18,205 bases of DNA from Bacteroidia bacterium (lineage in GTDB: Bacteria > Bacteroidota > Bacteroidia > Bacteroidales > GCA-2748055), in assembly GCA_030596245.1 (NCBI GenBank), contig JAUVKN010000041.1:1-18205 (forward strand). Reading direction: 5' to 3'. Below are positions 1 through 8,933 of the stretch, piece after piece (positions within the stretch are counted from its first letter, which is position 1; each line of letters starts with the position of its first letter). The position numbers and the translations under genes were made by a program. The notes below the pieces were generated by a model that ran no database searches, was not told the origin of the DNA, and saw only the letters and a list, made by a program, of their open reading frames with translations.

Positions 1-3000
1 CCGCTATTGAGAATCAACCTATCCGTTGAGGGCAATACAGGAACGATTTCTCTGAATTCACTGGATCTAAGCTCCCTGAATACATCCGATGCCGATATCG
101 AAACTGACGGGGTAAAATTATTTTATAACTACAGCAACAGGAATTTCTTTGCGGCCACACTTCTCGAATCGGCCACCTTTGTTTCGGGAGAAGCTTTATT
201 CACCTCCCTTGATCTCGATCTGCCGAGCGGTCATACTTCCCTGTGGATCTCCTATGACATAAAAACGGATGCTGTCCACAACAACCAGGCAGATGCCATG
301 TTGCAGGCCGGCAGCATTAACATTGGCGGTAGCACCTATCCCGCAAGCGATGCTTCACCTGTGGGTAGCAGAATGATACAGGAAGCCGTTTTTTATGATG
401 ATTTTTATACGGACAAGAGCTGGATCCTGACAGGTGATTTTGAGCGAAACCGGCCCCGGGGACTGGGAGGTTTATCCCTGGGTAAACCCGATCCCTTATA
501 TGCTTCTGGCGATACTATGGTACTTGGGAATGACCTGACCGGGTTGGGAGCCATCCCTGGCGATTATGAACCCAATGTCAGCAAATATGATAACCTGGCT
601 ACCTCCCCGGCATTCAACCTGTTATATTACAACGATGTCAGGTTGAAATTCCTGAGATGGCTTAATGTGGCCAATAACGATACCGCTTCCATTGAAATGA
701 GCCATGATGGCGGAAGTTCCTGGAACGAGATATGGTCGAATAACAACAATGTATACGCCGACGGAGAATGGAAATTTGCTACCCTGGATTTGCCCGGTGC
801 ACACAGGCAGTCCCAGGTACAAATCCGGTTTAACCTGGGTCCCACAACACTTACGGACCACCTCTCCGGATGGAACATTGAAAATCTGGCCATTACAGGG
901 AATTATGTGGAATATGATGTGGGTCCGGTTGCTTTGCTATCACCGGTGGAGGGGTGTGGACATTCCTCTGCGGAAACGGTCAGCATCAGGGTTGAGAATT
1001 TTGGTCCGGGTGCCACACCGGACAATATTCCGGTCAGGTATTCCTTTGACGGGGGATCCACTTTTACAGACGATATATTAAGCGGAAGTTTAGCTTTTGA
1101 AGGCTACCGGGATTTTAATTTTACCGATATGATTGACCTCAGCACTCCTGGTGTTTACAATGTGATCATTGAAACCGTCCTGGATGTGGACGAGGAACCC
1201 ACAAACAACCAGTGGGACACTGTCCTGTATGTCGATCCCTCTTACACCCTGCCTTATGAGCAGGACTTTGAAGAGGGCAATGATTTTTGGCGGGCCGAAG
1301 GCATCAATCCTTCCTTTGAATATGGTGCACCCATGGGATCCGTCATCCACACTACTGCCTCAGGGGTGAATGCATGGGTGACCAACCTGGATGGAGTTTA
1401 TTTCAACGATGAGGATAGTTACCTGGTAGGACCCTGTTTCGACTTCACAGGGATTGATTACCCGGTCTTTGAATGCCAGTTATACCTCAACACCGAAAGC
1501 GGTAATGATGGAGCCAACCTTGAATATTCCCTGGACAACGGGCAGACCTGGTCACGTGTGGGCGACCTTGGAGATGGAGATGCGTATGACTGGAACTGGT
1601 ATAATTCGGATGCCATAAGCGCTCTGGCCGGGGGACACGGATGGACGAGCTTATTGGATCCCTGGTATACTGCAAGGATATTGCTGGATGAGACTGTTTT
1701 CGGCAACGCGCCAAGTGTGAAATTCCGCTTCCATTTCTCCAGCGATGTATCCGGAATGGCAGAGGGCATCGGAATTGATGATATACGCATATATGAGGCC
1801 CCCAGGGATGTGGGAGTTGTGTCCATTGAGTCACCCTTAGATGGTTGTGCACAGGAGATTGGTGACAATGTGGCCGTGACCATCATGAATTTCGGGCTGG
1901 ATACCCTGATGGCGGGCGACATCCTCATTGTCGGTTATGATCTCGAGTCCGAACCGACTGTAAGAGATACATTTATACTGGAAAGCAACCTCTTGAGCGG
2001 TAGTTCGATGCCCTATGTATTCATGAAACCGCTGGAGATCTTATCAGCAGGAATGAAGAACATCGAAGCCTTTACTTTGCTGCCCGATGACATCGACTTC
2101 TACAATGAAACAGTGACCAACGATACAACGGTGAAATCCTTTGAGGTGGCCGAGACTCCCTATGTGTACCTGCCGTCGGAGATCTATACCGTAAGGCCGG
2201 ATACCATTGTACTGGACGCCTATACCGGCAATCCTGCCAATACATATCTCTGGCAGGATGCTTCTACAGATTCTGAATTTCATGTAAGTGCCATGGCGGA
2301 TGGGGTGTACTATGTTACTGCCAGTAATTCTTACTGTGACTATAGCGATACTACCTATGTCTATCGCCTGATCGCAGATGTGGGAGTGACGGGCATTATG
2401 GAACCTGTTTCAAGCTGTGAACTGGGTGCCTCAGTCAGGCCAGGGATTGAGATCATGAATTATGGTACCGACACCCTGCATGTGGGAGATGAAGTACCGG
2501 TACGATACCAGATTGATGCGGAAGCAGTCGTTGAGGAAACTGCTGTAATTGCTGCTGAGATTCTTCCGGACTCTCTCTTCGAATACACTTTTGCAACCGC
2601 TTCGGACATGAGCGCGATAAAGGTTTATACCTTAACAGCCTTTACTGAACTGGACTATGATGATGATCTGACAAACGATGCAACGCCAGTGATCATCGAG
2701 GTTTATGGTTATACCCCCATTGACCTGGGCCCGGATACAGTGGTCAGGGCATTTGAGTATACCCTGGATGCAGGAGCAGGCTATGACAGCTATCTGTGGC
2801 AGGATGGTTCGACCAACCAGACTCTGCTGATCAATACCACCGGGCAGTACAAGATTATGGTGACGAAAGGAAGCATGTGCGAGAACTCGGATTCATTGCT
2901 TGTGACCATTGTGATACCGGACATTGGCATAGAAAGGCTCTTTAATCCCACGGATGGATGTGGGTATTCAGCAACGGAACACGTGGAATTTTATGTTCTG

Positions 3001-4290
3001 AATCTGGGTACCGATACCCTGTATACCAATGATTCGATCTTTATTAGCTACCAACTTGACGGAGGATCCCTGGTATACGATACCCTCAGTATTGACCAGG
3101 TGGTGCTGCCCGAAGATTCAATCCTATTCTCCTCGACCGGAACGGTGGATGTGAGCAGCATTGGTACCTACCAGTTTTCTGTGGATGTTTCCTATGCGAA
3201 GGACATAGTTTTGGGAAACAATCACCTGGACCAGTCCATGGAAGTTTTCGGCGCTCCTACTGTATCACTGGGACCGGACCAGGTGGTGAATTCAACAACA
3301 CACACCCTGGATGCCGGTGGTGGATTTGTTTCCTATTTGTGGCAGGATGGATCATTCGATCAGCTCTTTGTGGTTGAATATGATAATCAAACCGTGGATT
3401 CCACTTACAGTGTCACGATAACAGATATCCATGGCTGCGATGCCTCAGATGACGTAAAGATCAGCTTTGATCTGTGGGATGTGGGTGTATCTTCCATCGC
3501 GAGCCCAAACTCCGCCTGCGTCCTTACGATCGGGGAGGAACTCAGGCTCTATGTTACAAACTTTGGAACGCATCCCATTGTGGATGAGATGATCAGTATT
3601 GTGTTTTCGGTGGATGGAAGTTCTCCTGTAACGGGAATGTATACCTTAACCCAGGTTCTGAATCCGGGGGATTCGCTTGAACTTCTTCTCGGATCTGCAT
3701 TTGACTTTTCCAGGGTAGGGGATCATACGGTTTCAGCTTATTCCGTGTACGCAAAGGATGATGATCCGCTTAATGATTCGATGGATGTGGTCATTACACA
3801 CTTTGGCTCTCCTGAACCCGAACTGGGTGGAGTAAACGACACCCTGGGTACTGCCCTGCCTCATATCCTTGACGCAGGGGCAGGTTATGTATCCTACCTG
3901 TGGAACGGAGTTGCCGGCAACCAGACCTACGAAGCCACCGGGTATGGATGGTACCACGTTGAAGTCATGACTCCCGAGGGTTGTACCGGAAAAGACTCTA
4001 TTTACCTTACGCCATCAACGGGTATAGTGAATCGGTTCCTGCCGGGCGAACTAAAGGTTTATCCCGTACCTTCAAACCTGTTTTTGAATATTGAATACAG
4101 GAATTCTGAAGCTGAAACCCTTGTTATTGATATCTTTGATTCAGTGGGACGGAAAATCCTTATCAAACAATTCTCCAACGTGACGGAGATAACGGAGACC
4201 ATTGATGTGACCGGAATGGCCCATGGTATTTATTACCTGAGGATCCGCTCAGATCAGCGTCAACTCCTCCGACAGATAGTTATACATTAG
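1..4290 (+). CDS. Large modular secreted protein with BNR-associated N-terminal domain, CARDB-like repeats and T9SS sorting domain (5' partial)
   Basis: The frame is open to the first base (codons for Pro-Leu precede the TTG at 7), so the true start and signal peptide lie outside the window. About 1429 residues are visible. Residues 1-125 resemble the BNR-repeat neuraminidase-associated N-terminal domain: LRINLSVEG at the start, then LWISYDI and DASPVGSR near the end. Two jelly-roll or MAM-like stretches follow, at about 130-300 and 400-600. From residue 300 onward CARDB-like segments opening with D(V/I)G...P...C start near 303, 602, 790, 973 and 1158. From about 720 they alternate with short modules containing YLWQDG or SYLWNG and a Y-x-V-x-V core, usually ending in a Cys. 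The last 90 residues (VYPVPSN..., DSVGRKI, GIYYLRI) form a T9SS type A sorting domain, so the protein should be exported and attached to or released from the cell surface. No catalytic domain is visible. An adhesive or structural role is inferred; an enzyme domain upstream of the window remains possible. Confidence 0.85.
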   Translation, partial: PLLRINLSVEGNTGTISLNSLDLSSLNTSDADIETDGVKLFYNYSNRNFFAATLLESATFVSGEALFTSLDLDLPSGHTSLWISYDIKTDAVHNNQADAMLQAGSINIGGSTYPASDASPVGSRMIQEAVFYDDFYTDKSWILTGDFERNRPRGLGGLSLGKPDPLYASGDTMVLGNDLTGLGAIPGDYEPNVSKYDNLATSPAFNLLYYNDVRLKFLRWLNVANNDTASIEMSHDGGSSWNEIWSNNNNVYADGEWKFATLDLPGAHRQSQVQIRFNLGPTTLTDHLSGWNIENLAITGNYVEYDVGPVALLSPVEGCGHSSAETVSIRVENFGPGATPDNIPVRYSFDGGSTFTDDILSGSLAFEGYRDFNFTDMIDLSTPGVYNVIIETVLDVDEEPTNNQWDTVLYVDPSYTLPYEQDFEEGNDFWRAEGINPSFEYGAPMGSVIHTTASGVNAWVTNLDGVYFNDEDSYLVGPCFDFTGIDYPVFECQLYLNTESGNDGANLEYSLDNGQTWSRVGDLGDGDAYDWNWYNSDAISALAGGHGWTSLLDPWYTARILLDETVFGNAPSVKFRFHFSSDVSGMAEGIGIDDIRIYEAPRDVGVVSIESPLDGCAQEIGDNVAVTIMNFGLDTLMAGDILIVGYDLESEPTVRDTFILESNLLSGSSMPYVFMKPLEILSAGMKNIEAFTLLPDDIDFYNETVTNDTTVKSFEVAETPYVYLPSEIYTVRPDTIVLDAYTGNPANTYLWQDASTDSEFHVSAMADGVYYVTASNSYCDYSDTTYVYRLIADVGVTGIMEPVSSCELGASVRPGIEIMNYGTDTLHVGDEVPVRYQIDAEAVVEETAVIAAEILPDSLFEYTFATASDMSAIKVYTLTAFTELDYDDDLTNDATPVIIEVYGYTPIDLGPDTVVRAFEYTLDAGAGYDSYLWQDGSTNQTLLINTTGQYKIMVTKGSMCENSDSLLVTIVIPDIGIERLFNPTDGCGYSATEHVEFYVLNLGTDTLYTNDSIFISYQLDGGSLVYDTLSIDQVVLPEDSILFSSTGTVDVSSIGTYQFSVDVSYAKDIVLGNNHLDQSMEVFGAPTVSLGPDQVVNSTTHTLDAGGGFVSYLWQDGSFDQLFVVEYDNQTVDSTYSVTITDIHGCDASDDVKISFDLWDVGVSSIASPNSACVLTIGEELRLYVTNFGTHPIVDEMISIVFSVDGSSPVTGMYTLTQVLNPGDSLELLLGSAFDFSRVGDHTVSAYSVYAKDDDPLNDSMDVVITHFGSPEPELGGVNDTLGTALPHILDAGAGYVSYLWNGVAGNQTYEATGYGWYHVEVMTPEGCTGKDSIYLTPSTGIVNRFLPGELKVYPVPSNLFLNIEYRNSEAETLVIDIFDSVGRKILIKQFSNVTEITETIDVTGMAHGIYYLRIRSDQRQLLRQIVIH

Positions 4291-4404
4291 AACATATAGG
4301 ATTCAAGATCGTGGAAAAGTAGGATTGTAATACAAAAATCCTGGGACCGGGCTTATTCGTTCCAAAGGTCAGAAATGACATGGTGTTCCCGTGCCCTTGT
4401 TGGG

Positions 4405-4420
4405 GCCCTGTCAACAGGGC
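4405..4420. repeat. Short perfect hairpin downstream of the first cargo gene
   Basis: GCCCTG and CAGGGC form a perfect 6-base stem around a TCAA loop. A competing fold pairs the preceding CCCTTGTTG with CAACAGGG. No T-tract follows, so a classical intrinsic terminator is not supported. It lies 115 bases after the stop of the first gene and could act as an mRNA 3'-end structure. The rest of 4291-4485 shows only a small TCACA-TTT-TGTGA hairpin at 4455-4467, just past the 3' end of the antitoxin gene on the minus strand. Confidence 0.4.
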
Positions 4421-4485
4421 GAACCTTGTAATGATTGATTAAGATAATAAATGCTCACATTTTGTGAACTGTTTCCTGATGAAAT

Positions 4486-4815
4486 TTAACCCACAAGTTC
4501 CACCTGTGAATCTTGATCAAACTCAATACTCATCCTCACCTTTGTTTTCAGTGCATAAAAAACCCTCATGATGGTGGAAAGCCGGACATCCTTGGTATTG
4601 TTCTCAATCTTTGAGATCTGGGCCTTTTGAACTCCAATAAGTTTTCCAAGTTGCTCCTGTGTTAATTGTTTTTCCAAACGTATGCGTTTTATCATCTCTC
4701 CCAGGATATCAAGTTTAAGTTCAAAATCGAACTTATCCCTTTCAGAGGTTCCCCGCTTTCCGATATGCTTATCGGTAATTTCCTCAATGGTATATGTTTT
4801 CATCTTGCCCTTCAT
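4486..4815 (-). CDS. higA: XRE-family antitoxin, HigA type
   Basis: This 109-residue protein has a Cro/C1-type helix-turn-helix at about residues 37-93, including LTQEQLGKLIGVQKAQISKIENN-type helices (TQEQL, then QISKIEN). The N-terminal 36 residues are charged and precede the DNA-binding domain. In HigA-type antitoxins the protein neutralises the partner toxin and represses the shared promoter. Its ATG overlaps the toxin stop codon by four bases (ATGA, 4812-4815), a typical translational-coupling arrangement. A second in-frame ATG at 4803 is preceded by AAGGG with a 4-base gap, so a 105-residue form is equally possible. Toxin-first gene order is characteristic of higBA. Base composition here is visibly more AT-rich than in the alpha-2-macroglobulin genes, which suggests independent acquisition. 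Confidence 0.87.
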   Translation of the reverse strand: MKGKMKTYTIEEITDKHIGKRGTSERDKFDFELKLDILGEMIKRIRLEKQLTQEQLGKLIGVQKAQISKIENNTKDVRLSTIMRVFYALKTKVRMSIEFDQDSQVELVG

Positions 4816-5153
4816 GTTTTCCGAAGAATTTCAAAGTATTTCTTTCTTAATACTTCAGCTTTAATTATCTCCTTCAGAGGTGTTTTCTGTGTTTTTTTAA
4901 TGATACCATGTGTAGTTACTACGAGCAGGGTTTTATTATCCCTACTGTCCCAGAACGCGAAAAGACGAATCTGTTGGTTTTTATATCTGGTTCTGAATTC
5001 CCAGATGTTATTATCCAGCTTTTTAAACAGTTTTGGATCATTTATTTCCTTAGACTTCCAAATATTGAAAAGTATCTTCTCCCTTGTTTTTTCCTCCAGA
5101 TTATCAATGAAATCCTTTGCAGGTTCAAGGAACCTGACATCAAAATTGCTCAT
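4812..5153 (-). CDS. higB: RelE/HigB-type toxin (phage-derived Gp49-like family)
   Basis: The protein has 113 residues starting at the ATG whose first base is 5153. An upstream TTG (5168) would add five residues, but AAGGA just before the ATG and the absence of conservation in MTQGS favour the ATG. Family features are an N-terminal helical segment (FLEPAKDFIDNL), then WEFRTRY (about 51-57), IRLFAFWD (62-69) and the C-terminal HGIIKKTQKTP (82-92). This order is characteristic of Gp49/HigB toxins (PF05973). Members are ribosome-dependent mRNA endonucleases that slow translation when the antitoxin is degraded. The frame is intact, so the toxin is probably active. It is the first gene of a two-gene operon with the antitoxin. 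The operon is divergent from the alpha-2-macroglobulin gene, with 231 bases between the two starts. Confidence 0.88.
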   Translation of the reverse strand: MSNFDVRFLEPAKDFIDNLEEKTREKILFNIWKSKEINDPKLFKKLDNNIWEFRTRYKNQQIRLFAFWDSRDNKTLLVVTTHGIIKKTQKTPLKEIIKAEVLRKKYFEILRKT

Positions 5154-5165
5154 TGATCCTTGTGT

Positions 5166-5189
5166 CAAAGTTAATAAATATTTCCTTAT
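5166..5189 (-). promoter_or_regulatory. Candidate promoter of the toxin-antitoxin operon
   Basis: Read on the minus strand, TAACTTTG (5173 down to 5166) matches the Bacteroidota -7 box TAnnTTTG exactly. A weaker TTTC element lies about 19 bases upstream. Transcription would begin near 5160, leaving a leader of only a few bases before the ATG at 5153. This very short leader agrees with ATG over the upstream TTG as the start. It is a consensus match only, and no other evidence is available. Confidence 0.4.
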
Positions 5190-5209
5190 AGGGAAACTTT
5201 GTTCAAAGT
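5166..5209. promoter_or_regulatory. Operator-like half-sites (CAAAGT/ACTTTG) for the antitoxin
   Basis: CAAAGTT at 5166-5172 is mirrored by AACTTTG at 5195-5201. The latter forms a tight inverted repeat, ACTTTG-TT-CAAAGT, at 5196-5209. A further CAAAGT occurs at 5282-5287. The sites overlap and flank the predicted toxin-antitoxin promoter, as expected if the HTH antitoxin represses its own operon. The functional role is inferred from position and symmetry. Confidence 0.4.
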
Positions 5210-5384
5210 ATGCCCTCGTACTCTTAATGTGTTGAGCGGGAAATAATCGTCGATGGTTGGTCCCATAAATATTTGGTTAGACAAAGTAAAAACAGATCAG
5301 GTGTATTTTCTAACTGGAAAACCCACTATATTTATTGGAAGATTTCGTACACCGTAAAAAACCTGAAACCAACCACTTCCTGAA

Positions 5385-8300
5385 ATGAAAAAAGTCATCC
5401 TTTTACTCCTCGCTGCTGCTGTACTCACAGGCTGCCAGGAGAGGAAAAGTGAGATTCCTGCCATCGATCCGGCATTTATCAATTACATCTCCGGATTTAC
5501 CAGCGGGGTGATCTCTGCCAGTTCCAATGTGACCATCTCTATGGTTTCGGACATTCCGGAAGCTGTCAGGGAAGAGGCACTGGGTAAGGAGCTGCTTGAA
5601 TGCAAGCCATCGGTCAGGGGAAGTTATACCTGGGTGAACAGCCGGACGCTGGAATTCAGGCCCGAAGGAATGCTCGATCCGGGCACAATTTATCAATGCA
5701 AGTTTCACCTGCATAAGCTGATGGAGGTTCCCGATGGGTTGAAAATCCTGGAATTTCAGTTTCAAACCATCCGGCAGTCATTGTTTGTGGAACTGGAAGG
5801 TCTGAACAGCCTGGACGATGAGGAGCTGCAATGGCAACAGTTGAAAGGCATCTTAAAGACGGCCGATTATGCCGATGCAGAAGAGGTGGAGCAGGTCCTG
5901 AAAGGATCCCAGGACGGGAAAGCGCTCCAGGTAATATGGGCCCACAACAGCGACGGAACGCGGCACGATTTTACGGTGGACAGCATCTTCCGTACCAGGG
6001 AAAAGGAGCAGGTACGTTTGAGATGGAATGGCAAAGGGATTCATAGTGAGGATAAGGGGGAAGAGGTGGTAACCATTCCTCCCCTGGGTGATTTCAAGCT
6101 GATGAATATACACGTAAGGCAGCAGCCCGATCAGTATGTCAGCCTCTTCTTTTCCGATCCCATCAGTAAATCGCAGGATTTACGCGGACTGATCTACCTG
6201 GAGTCGGGAGAGGATGTTAAACTTGAGAGGGATGGAAGCCAGGTGAGGGTGTATCCCGTCATCAGGCTTCAGGGCACCAAAAAGCTGATGGTCAACGATG
6301 CGGTCAGAAACAGCCTGGACTACAACCTGGTTGAATCGTACAGCCGGGAAATTGAATTCACCAGCATCAATCCCGATGTGGCCCTGATCGATGACGGAGT
6401 GATCCTGCCGGGGACAGATGGATTGATCTTTCCGTTCAAGGCGGTCAACCTGAAGGCGGTGAATGTGAGGATCATCAAGATCTTTGAGGACAACATCGGC
6501 CAGTTCTTCCAGGAAAACCAGTACAACGGCGACAGTGAAATGAAGCGGGTGGGACACATGGTCCTGAATAAGGAGATTACACTTACCTCTGACAAACCTG
6601 TTGATTTCGGGAACTGGAACATTTTCTCCCTGGACCTTGCCAAACTGATTCAAACCGAACCGGGGGCCATCTACAATGTGTCGATCACCTTTGACCGGTC
6701 CCACTCACTCCTTCCGTGTGCCTCAGGGAATAAAGAGGAAGGGCTAAAGCCTTTTAAGCAAAACAGGGAGATAGAGCGGTTCAACGATCCTCCCACTGGG
6801 AATTACTACTGGGACTACGGTTACTACGAGGAGTACAAATGGAGAGAGCGGGAAGATCCCTGTACCGACTCCTACTACATCTTTAAGAAGAGTAGAAACG
6901 ATGCCTCCCGGAACGTGCTTGCTTCCGACCTGGGGATCATCGCCAAAGGGGGCAATGGCACCGATCTGTTTGTGGCGGTGACCAGCCTGGTGAGTACAGA
7001 TCCAATATCGGGTGTAGAGGTGGAGATATACAACTACCAGAACCGGTTGATGGAGGTGAAGCTAACGGGTCAGAAGGGGATTGTGACCATTCCTCTGGAA
7101 CAAAAACCCTACCTGCTGATCGCCAAACACGGGACCCAGCGGGGGTACCTGCGACTGGACGATGGATCTGCCCTTTCTACCAGCATGTTTGATGTGGCCG
7201 GCAATAAAACATCTAAAGGGATCAAAGGGTACCTGTACGGAGAACGTGGAGTGTGGAGACCGGGCGACTCAATTTATGTGACCTTTGTGCTGGAAGATAA
7301 AAATGAGATCCTTCCGGTTAACCACCCGGTGAGGTTTGAGTTGTACACCCCGGAGAGTCAGCTCTACCTGAACAGGACCCGGACTTCCGGATTAAACGGG
7401 GTGTATGATTTCCGGACTGCCACAGAGGCAGACGCACCCACTGGGAACTGGCTGGCCAAGGTCAGTGTGGGAGGTTCGAGCTTTACCAGGACCGTGAAAA
7501 TTGAGACGGTGAAGCCGAACCGGCTCAAGATCAACATCGATTTCGGCACCGAAGTACTGAAAAGAGGTCCGGTTTCCGGAACCCTGAATGCCAAATGGCT
7601 TCACGGTGCCCTTGCCAGGAACCTGAGGGCCGACATCGAGATGGACCTGCGTTCTACGACCACCAGTTTTAAGGAGCATCACGGATTTGTGTTTGACGAT
7701 CCGGTAAAGAGTTTCGAAGCCGAAGAAGAGATGATTTTTGAGGGAAAACTGGACAGCCTCGGGAATGCCGGATTTGCCCCAGGCATCCAGGTGGGTGATG
7801 AGGCCCCGGGCATGCTGCAGGCATTTTTCAAGACCCGGGTGTTTGAGAACTCGGGCGATTTCAGTGTGGATCGATTTCCCGTATTATACTCCCCCTTCAG
7901 CAACTACGTAGGGGTGAAAATACCTGAAGGACCTGGCTGGAACGGAGCCCTCTACTCCAATGAAACCAACCTGATTCCAATTGTCACGGTGGACGAATCG
8001 GGCAACACGGTGGATATCCGGAACCTTATCATTGAGATCTATGACGTCAACTGGAGATGGTGGTGGGACAGGGATGAGTATGACAACCTGGCCTCTTATG
8101 TGGGCAACAGAAGCCGGAACCTGATCAAGAGGGACAAAATCAGCACGGTGAATGGAAAGGCCATGTATGAGATGAACTTTGACGAAAATCTCTGGGGAAG
8201 GAAGCTGATCCGGATCACCGATCCGCGTGGGGGTCACAGTACCGGTCAGACCTTCTATCTCGATTACAGGGGTTACTGGGAAACCAATACCCAGGAGGGT

Positions 8301-8933
8301 CCCGGGGGAGCCGAGATGCTCACCTTCACCACAGACAAAAAAGAGTACGAGGTGGGTGAGGAGATTGTCCTGAACCTGCCCGAATTAGAGGAAGGGCGTG
8401 CCCTGGTAAGCATTGAGAACGGATCGAGGATTTTACAGACTTTCTGGGTGGAATCGCCATTGGAAGGTGCGGTGGCCATTGAAGCCACTCCCGAAATGGC
8501 ACCCAATGCCTTTATCATGGTATCCCTTATCCAACCTCATAAAAACACCGCCAACGACCGGCCCATCCGGATGTACGGGATCCAGTCGGTTAATGTGGTG
8601 GATCGGCACACCATTCTGAACCCACTGCTTCAAATGCCCGATCTGCTTGAGCCCGAGCAGGAGGTGACACTGAGTGTGTCGGAGCAGGATGGCAGAGCGA
8701 TGACCTATACGGTGGCTGTGGTGGATGAGGGGCTGCTCGATCTGACCCGGTTCAGAACGCCTGACCTTTGGAAGCAGTTCTACGCCAAAGAGGCGCTGGG
8801 CATTCGTACCTGGGACCTGTATAAATATGTGCTGGGAGCCCTGAAGGGGGAGATGAGTTTATCGGGCAGGACGGCAAGAAAAACGAGAACCGCTTTAAGC
8901 CGGTGGTCAAATACTTCGGCCCCTTTGAATTGA
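5385..8933 (+). CDS. Alpha-2-macroglobulin family lipoprotein, N-terminal part (frameshifted gene)
   Basis: This is the first of two frames that together encode one bacterial alpha-2-macroglobulin of about 1840 residues (5385-10906). Such proteins sit in the periplasm on a lipid anchor and trap invading proteases. The start MKKVILLLLAAAVLTGC is a lipoprotein signal with lipobox LTGC and Cys17. The macroglobulin (MG) domains follow: ASDLGIIAKGG near residue 508, the MG2 signature YLYGERGVWRPGDSIYV at about 616, and a bait-region-like domain from about 980 (KEYEVGEEIVLNLP). The opening of the A2M domain lies at about 1112 (VVDEGLLDLTRF, then FYAKEALGIRTWDLY). Homology ends at about residue 1155 (YVLGALKG). 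After that the frame reads a meaningless 26-residue tail to a stop at 8933. The correct continuation (QDGKKNENRFKPVVKYFGPF) lies in the -1 frame, so one base appears to be missing. The RBS is weak (TTCCTGAA before the ATG). Confidence 0.9.
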   Translation: MKKVILLLLAAAVLTGCQERKSEIPAIDPAFINYISGFTSGVISASSNVTISMVSDIPEAVREEALGKELLECKPSVRGSYTWVNSRTLEFRPEGMLDPGTIYQCKFHLHKLMEVPDGLKILEFQFQTIRQSLFVELEGLNSLDDEELQWQQLKGILKTADYADAEEVEQVLKGSQDGKALQVIWAHNSDGTRHDFTVDSIFRTREKEQVRLRWNGKGIHSEDKGEEVVTIPPLGDFKLMNIHVRQQPDQYVSLFFSDPISKSQDLRGLIYLESGEDVKLERDGSQVRVYPVIRLQGTKKLMVNDAVRNSLDYNLVESYSREIEFTSINPDVALIDDGVILPGTDGLIFPFKAVNLKAVNVRIIKIFEDNIGQFFQENQYNGDSEMKRVGHMVLNKEITLTSDKPVDFGNWNIFSLDLAKLIQTEPGAIYNVSITFDRSHSLLPCASGNKEEGLKPFKQNREIERFNDPPTGNYYWDYGYYEEYKWREREDPCTDSYYIFKKSRNDASRNVLASDLGIIAKGGNGTDLFVAVTSLVSTDPISGVEVEIYNYQNRLMEVKLTGQKGIVTIPLEQKPYLLIAKHGTQRGYLRLDDGSALSTSMFDVAGNKTSKGIKGYLYGERGVWRPGDSIYVTFVLEDKNEILPVNHPVRFELYTPESQLYLNRTRTSGLNGVYDFRTATEADAPTGNWLAKVSVGGSSFTRTVKIETVKPNRLKINIDFGTEVLKRGPVSGTLNAKWLHGALARNLRADIEMDLRSTTTSFKEHHGFVFDDPVKSFEAEEEMIFEGKLDSLGNAGFAPGIQVGDEAPGMLQAFFKTRVFENSGDFSVDRFPVLYSPFSNYVGVKIPEGPGWNGALYSNETNLIPIVTVDESGNTVDIRNLIIEIYDVNWRWWWDRDEYDNLASYVGNRSRNLIKRDKISTVNGKAMYEMNFDENLWGRKLIRITDPRGGHSTGQTFYLDYRGYWETNTQEGPGGAEMLTFTTDKKEYEVGEEIVLNLPELEEGRALVSIENGSRILQTFWVESPLEGAVAIEATPEMAPNAFIMVSLIQPHKNTANDRPIRMYGIQSVNVVDRHTILNPLLQMPDLLEPEQEVTLSVSEQDGRAMTYTVAVVDEGLLDLTRFRTPDLWKQFYAKEALGIRTWDLYKYVLGALKGEMSLSGRTARKTRTALSRWSNTSAPLN
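8846..8883 (+). other. Frameshift site in the alpha-2-macroglobulin gene
   Basis: Family-like sequence leaves one frame and resumes in another within this interval. It includes a run of five G (8846-8850) and a run of five A (8879-8883). A sixth G would give ALKGGDEFIGQDGKKNENRFKPVV without interruption, the smoothest join to the family pattern. A missing G at 8864-8866 or a missing A is also possible. The downstream frame is open from 8825, so any single-base restoration here repairs the gene. The event could be a sequencing or assembly homopolymer error, a recent inactivating mutation, or slippage-based on/off switching. Confidence 0.75.

Noticed and set aside
4405..4420. Intrinsic terminator for the first cargo gene
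   Set aside because: The stem is perfect but only 6 bases long and is not followed by a T-tract on either strand.
5154..5168. TTG start for the toxin, five codons upstream of the ATG
   Set aside because: The TTG lies within the predicted -7 promoter box, the extra residues are not family-like, and AAGGA precedes the ATG at 5153.
4666..5235. 189-codon plus-strand frame across the toxin-antitoxin genes
   Set aside because: It is wholly antisense to two well-supported genes, and its translation is a hydrophobic, low-information sequence without family features.
8840..8890. Programmed -1 ribosomal frameshifting as the reason for the split alpha-2-macroglobulin gene
   Set aside because: The direction (-1) fits, but neither the G5 nor the A5 run is a canonical X XXY YYZ heptamer in the zero frame. 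This family is also not known to use recoding. A missing base is simpler.
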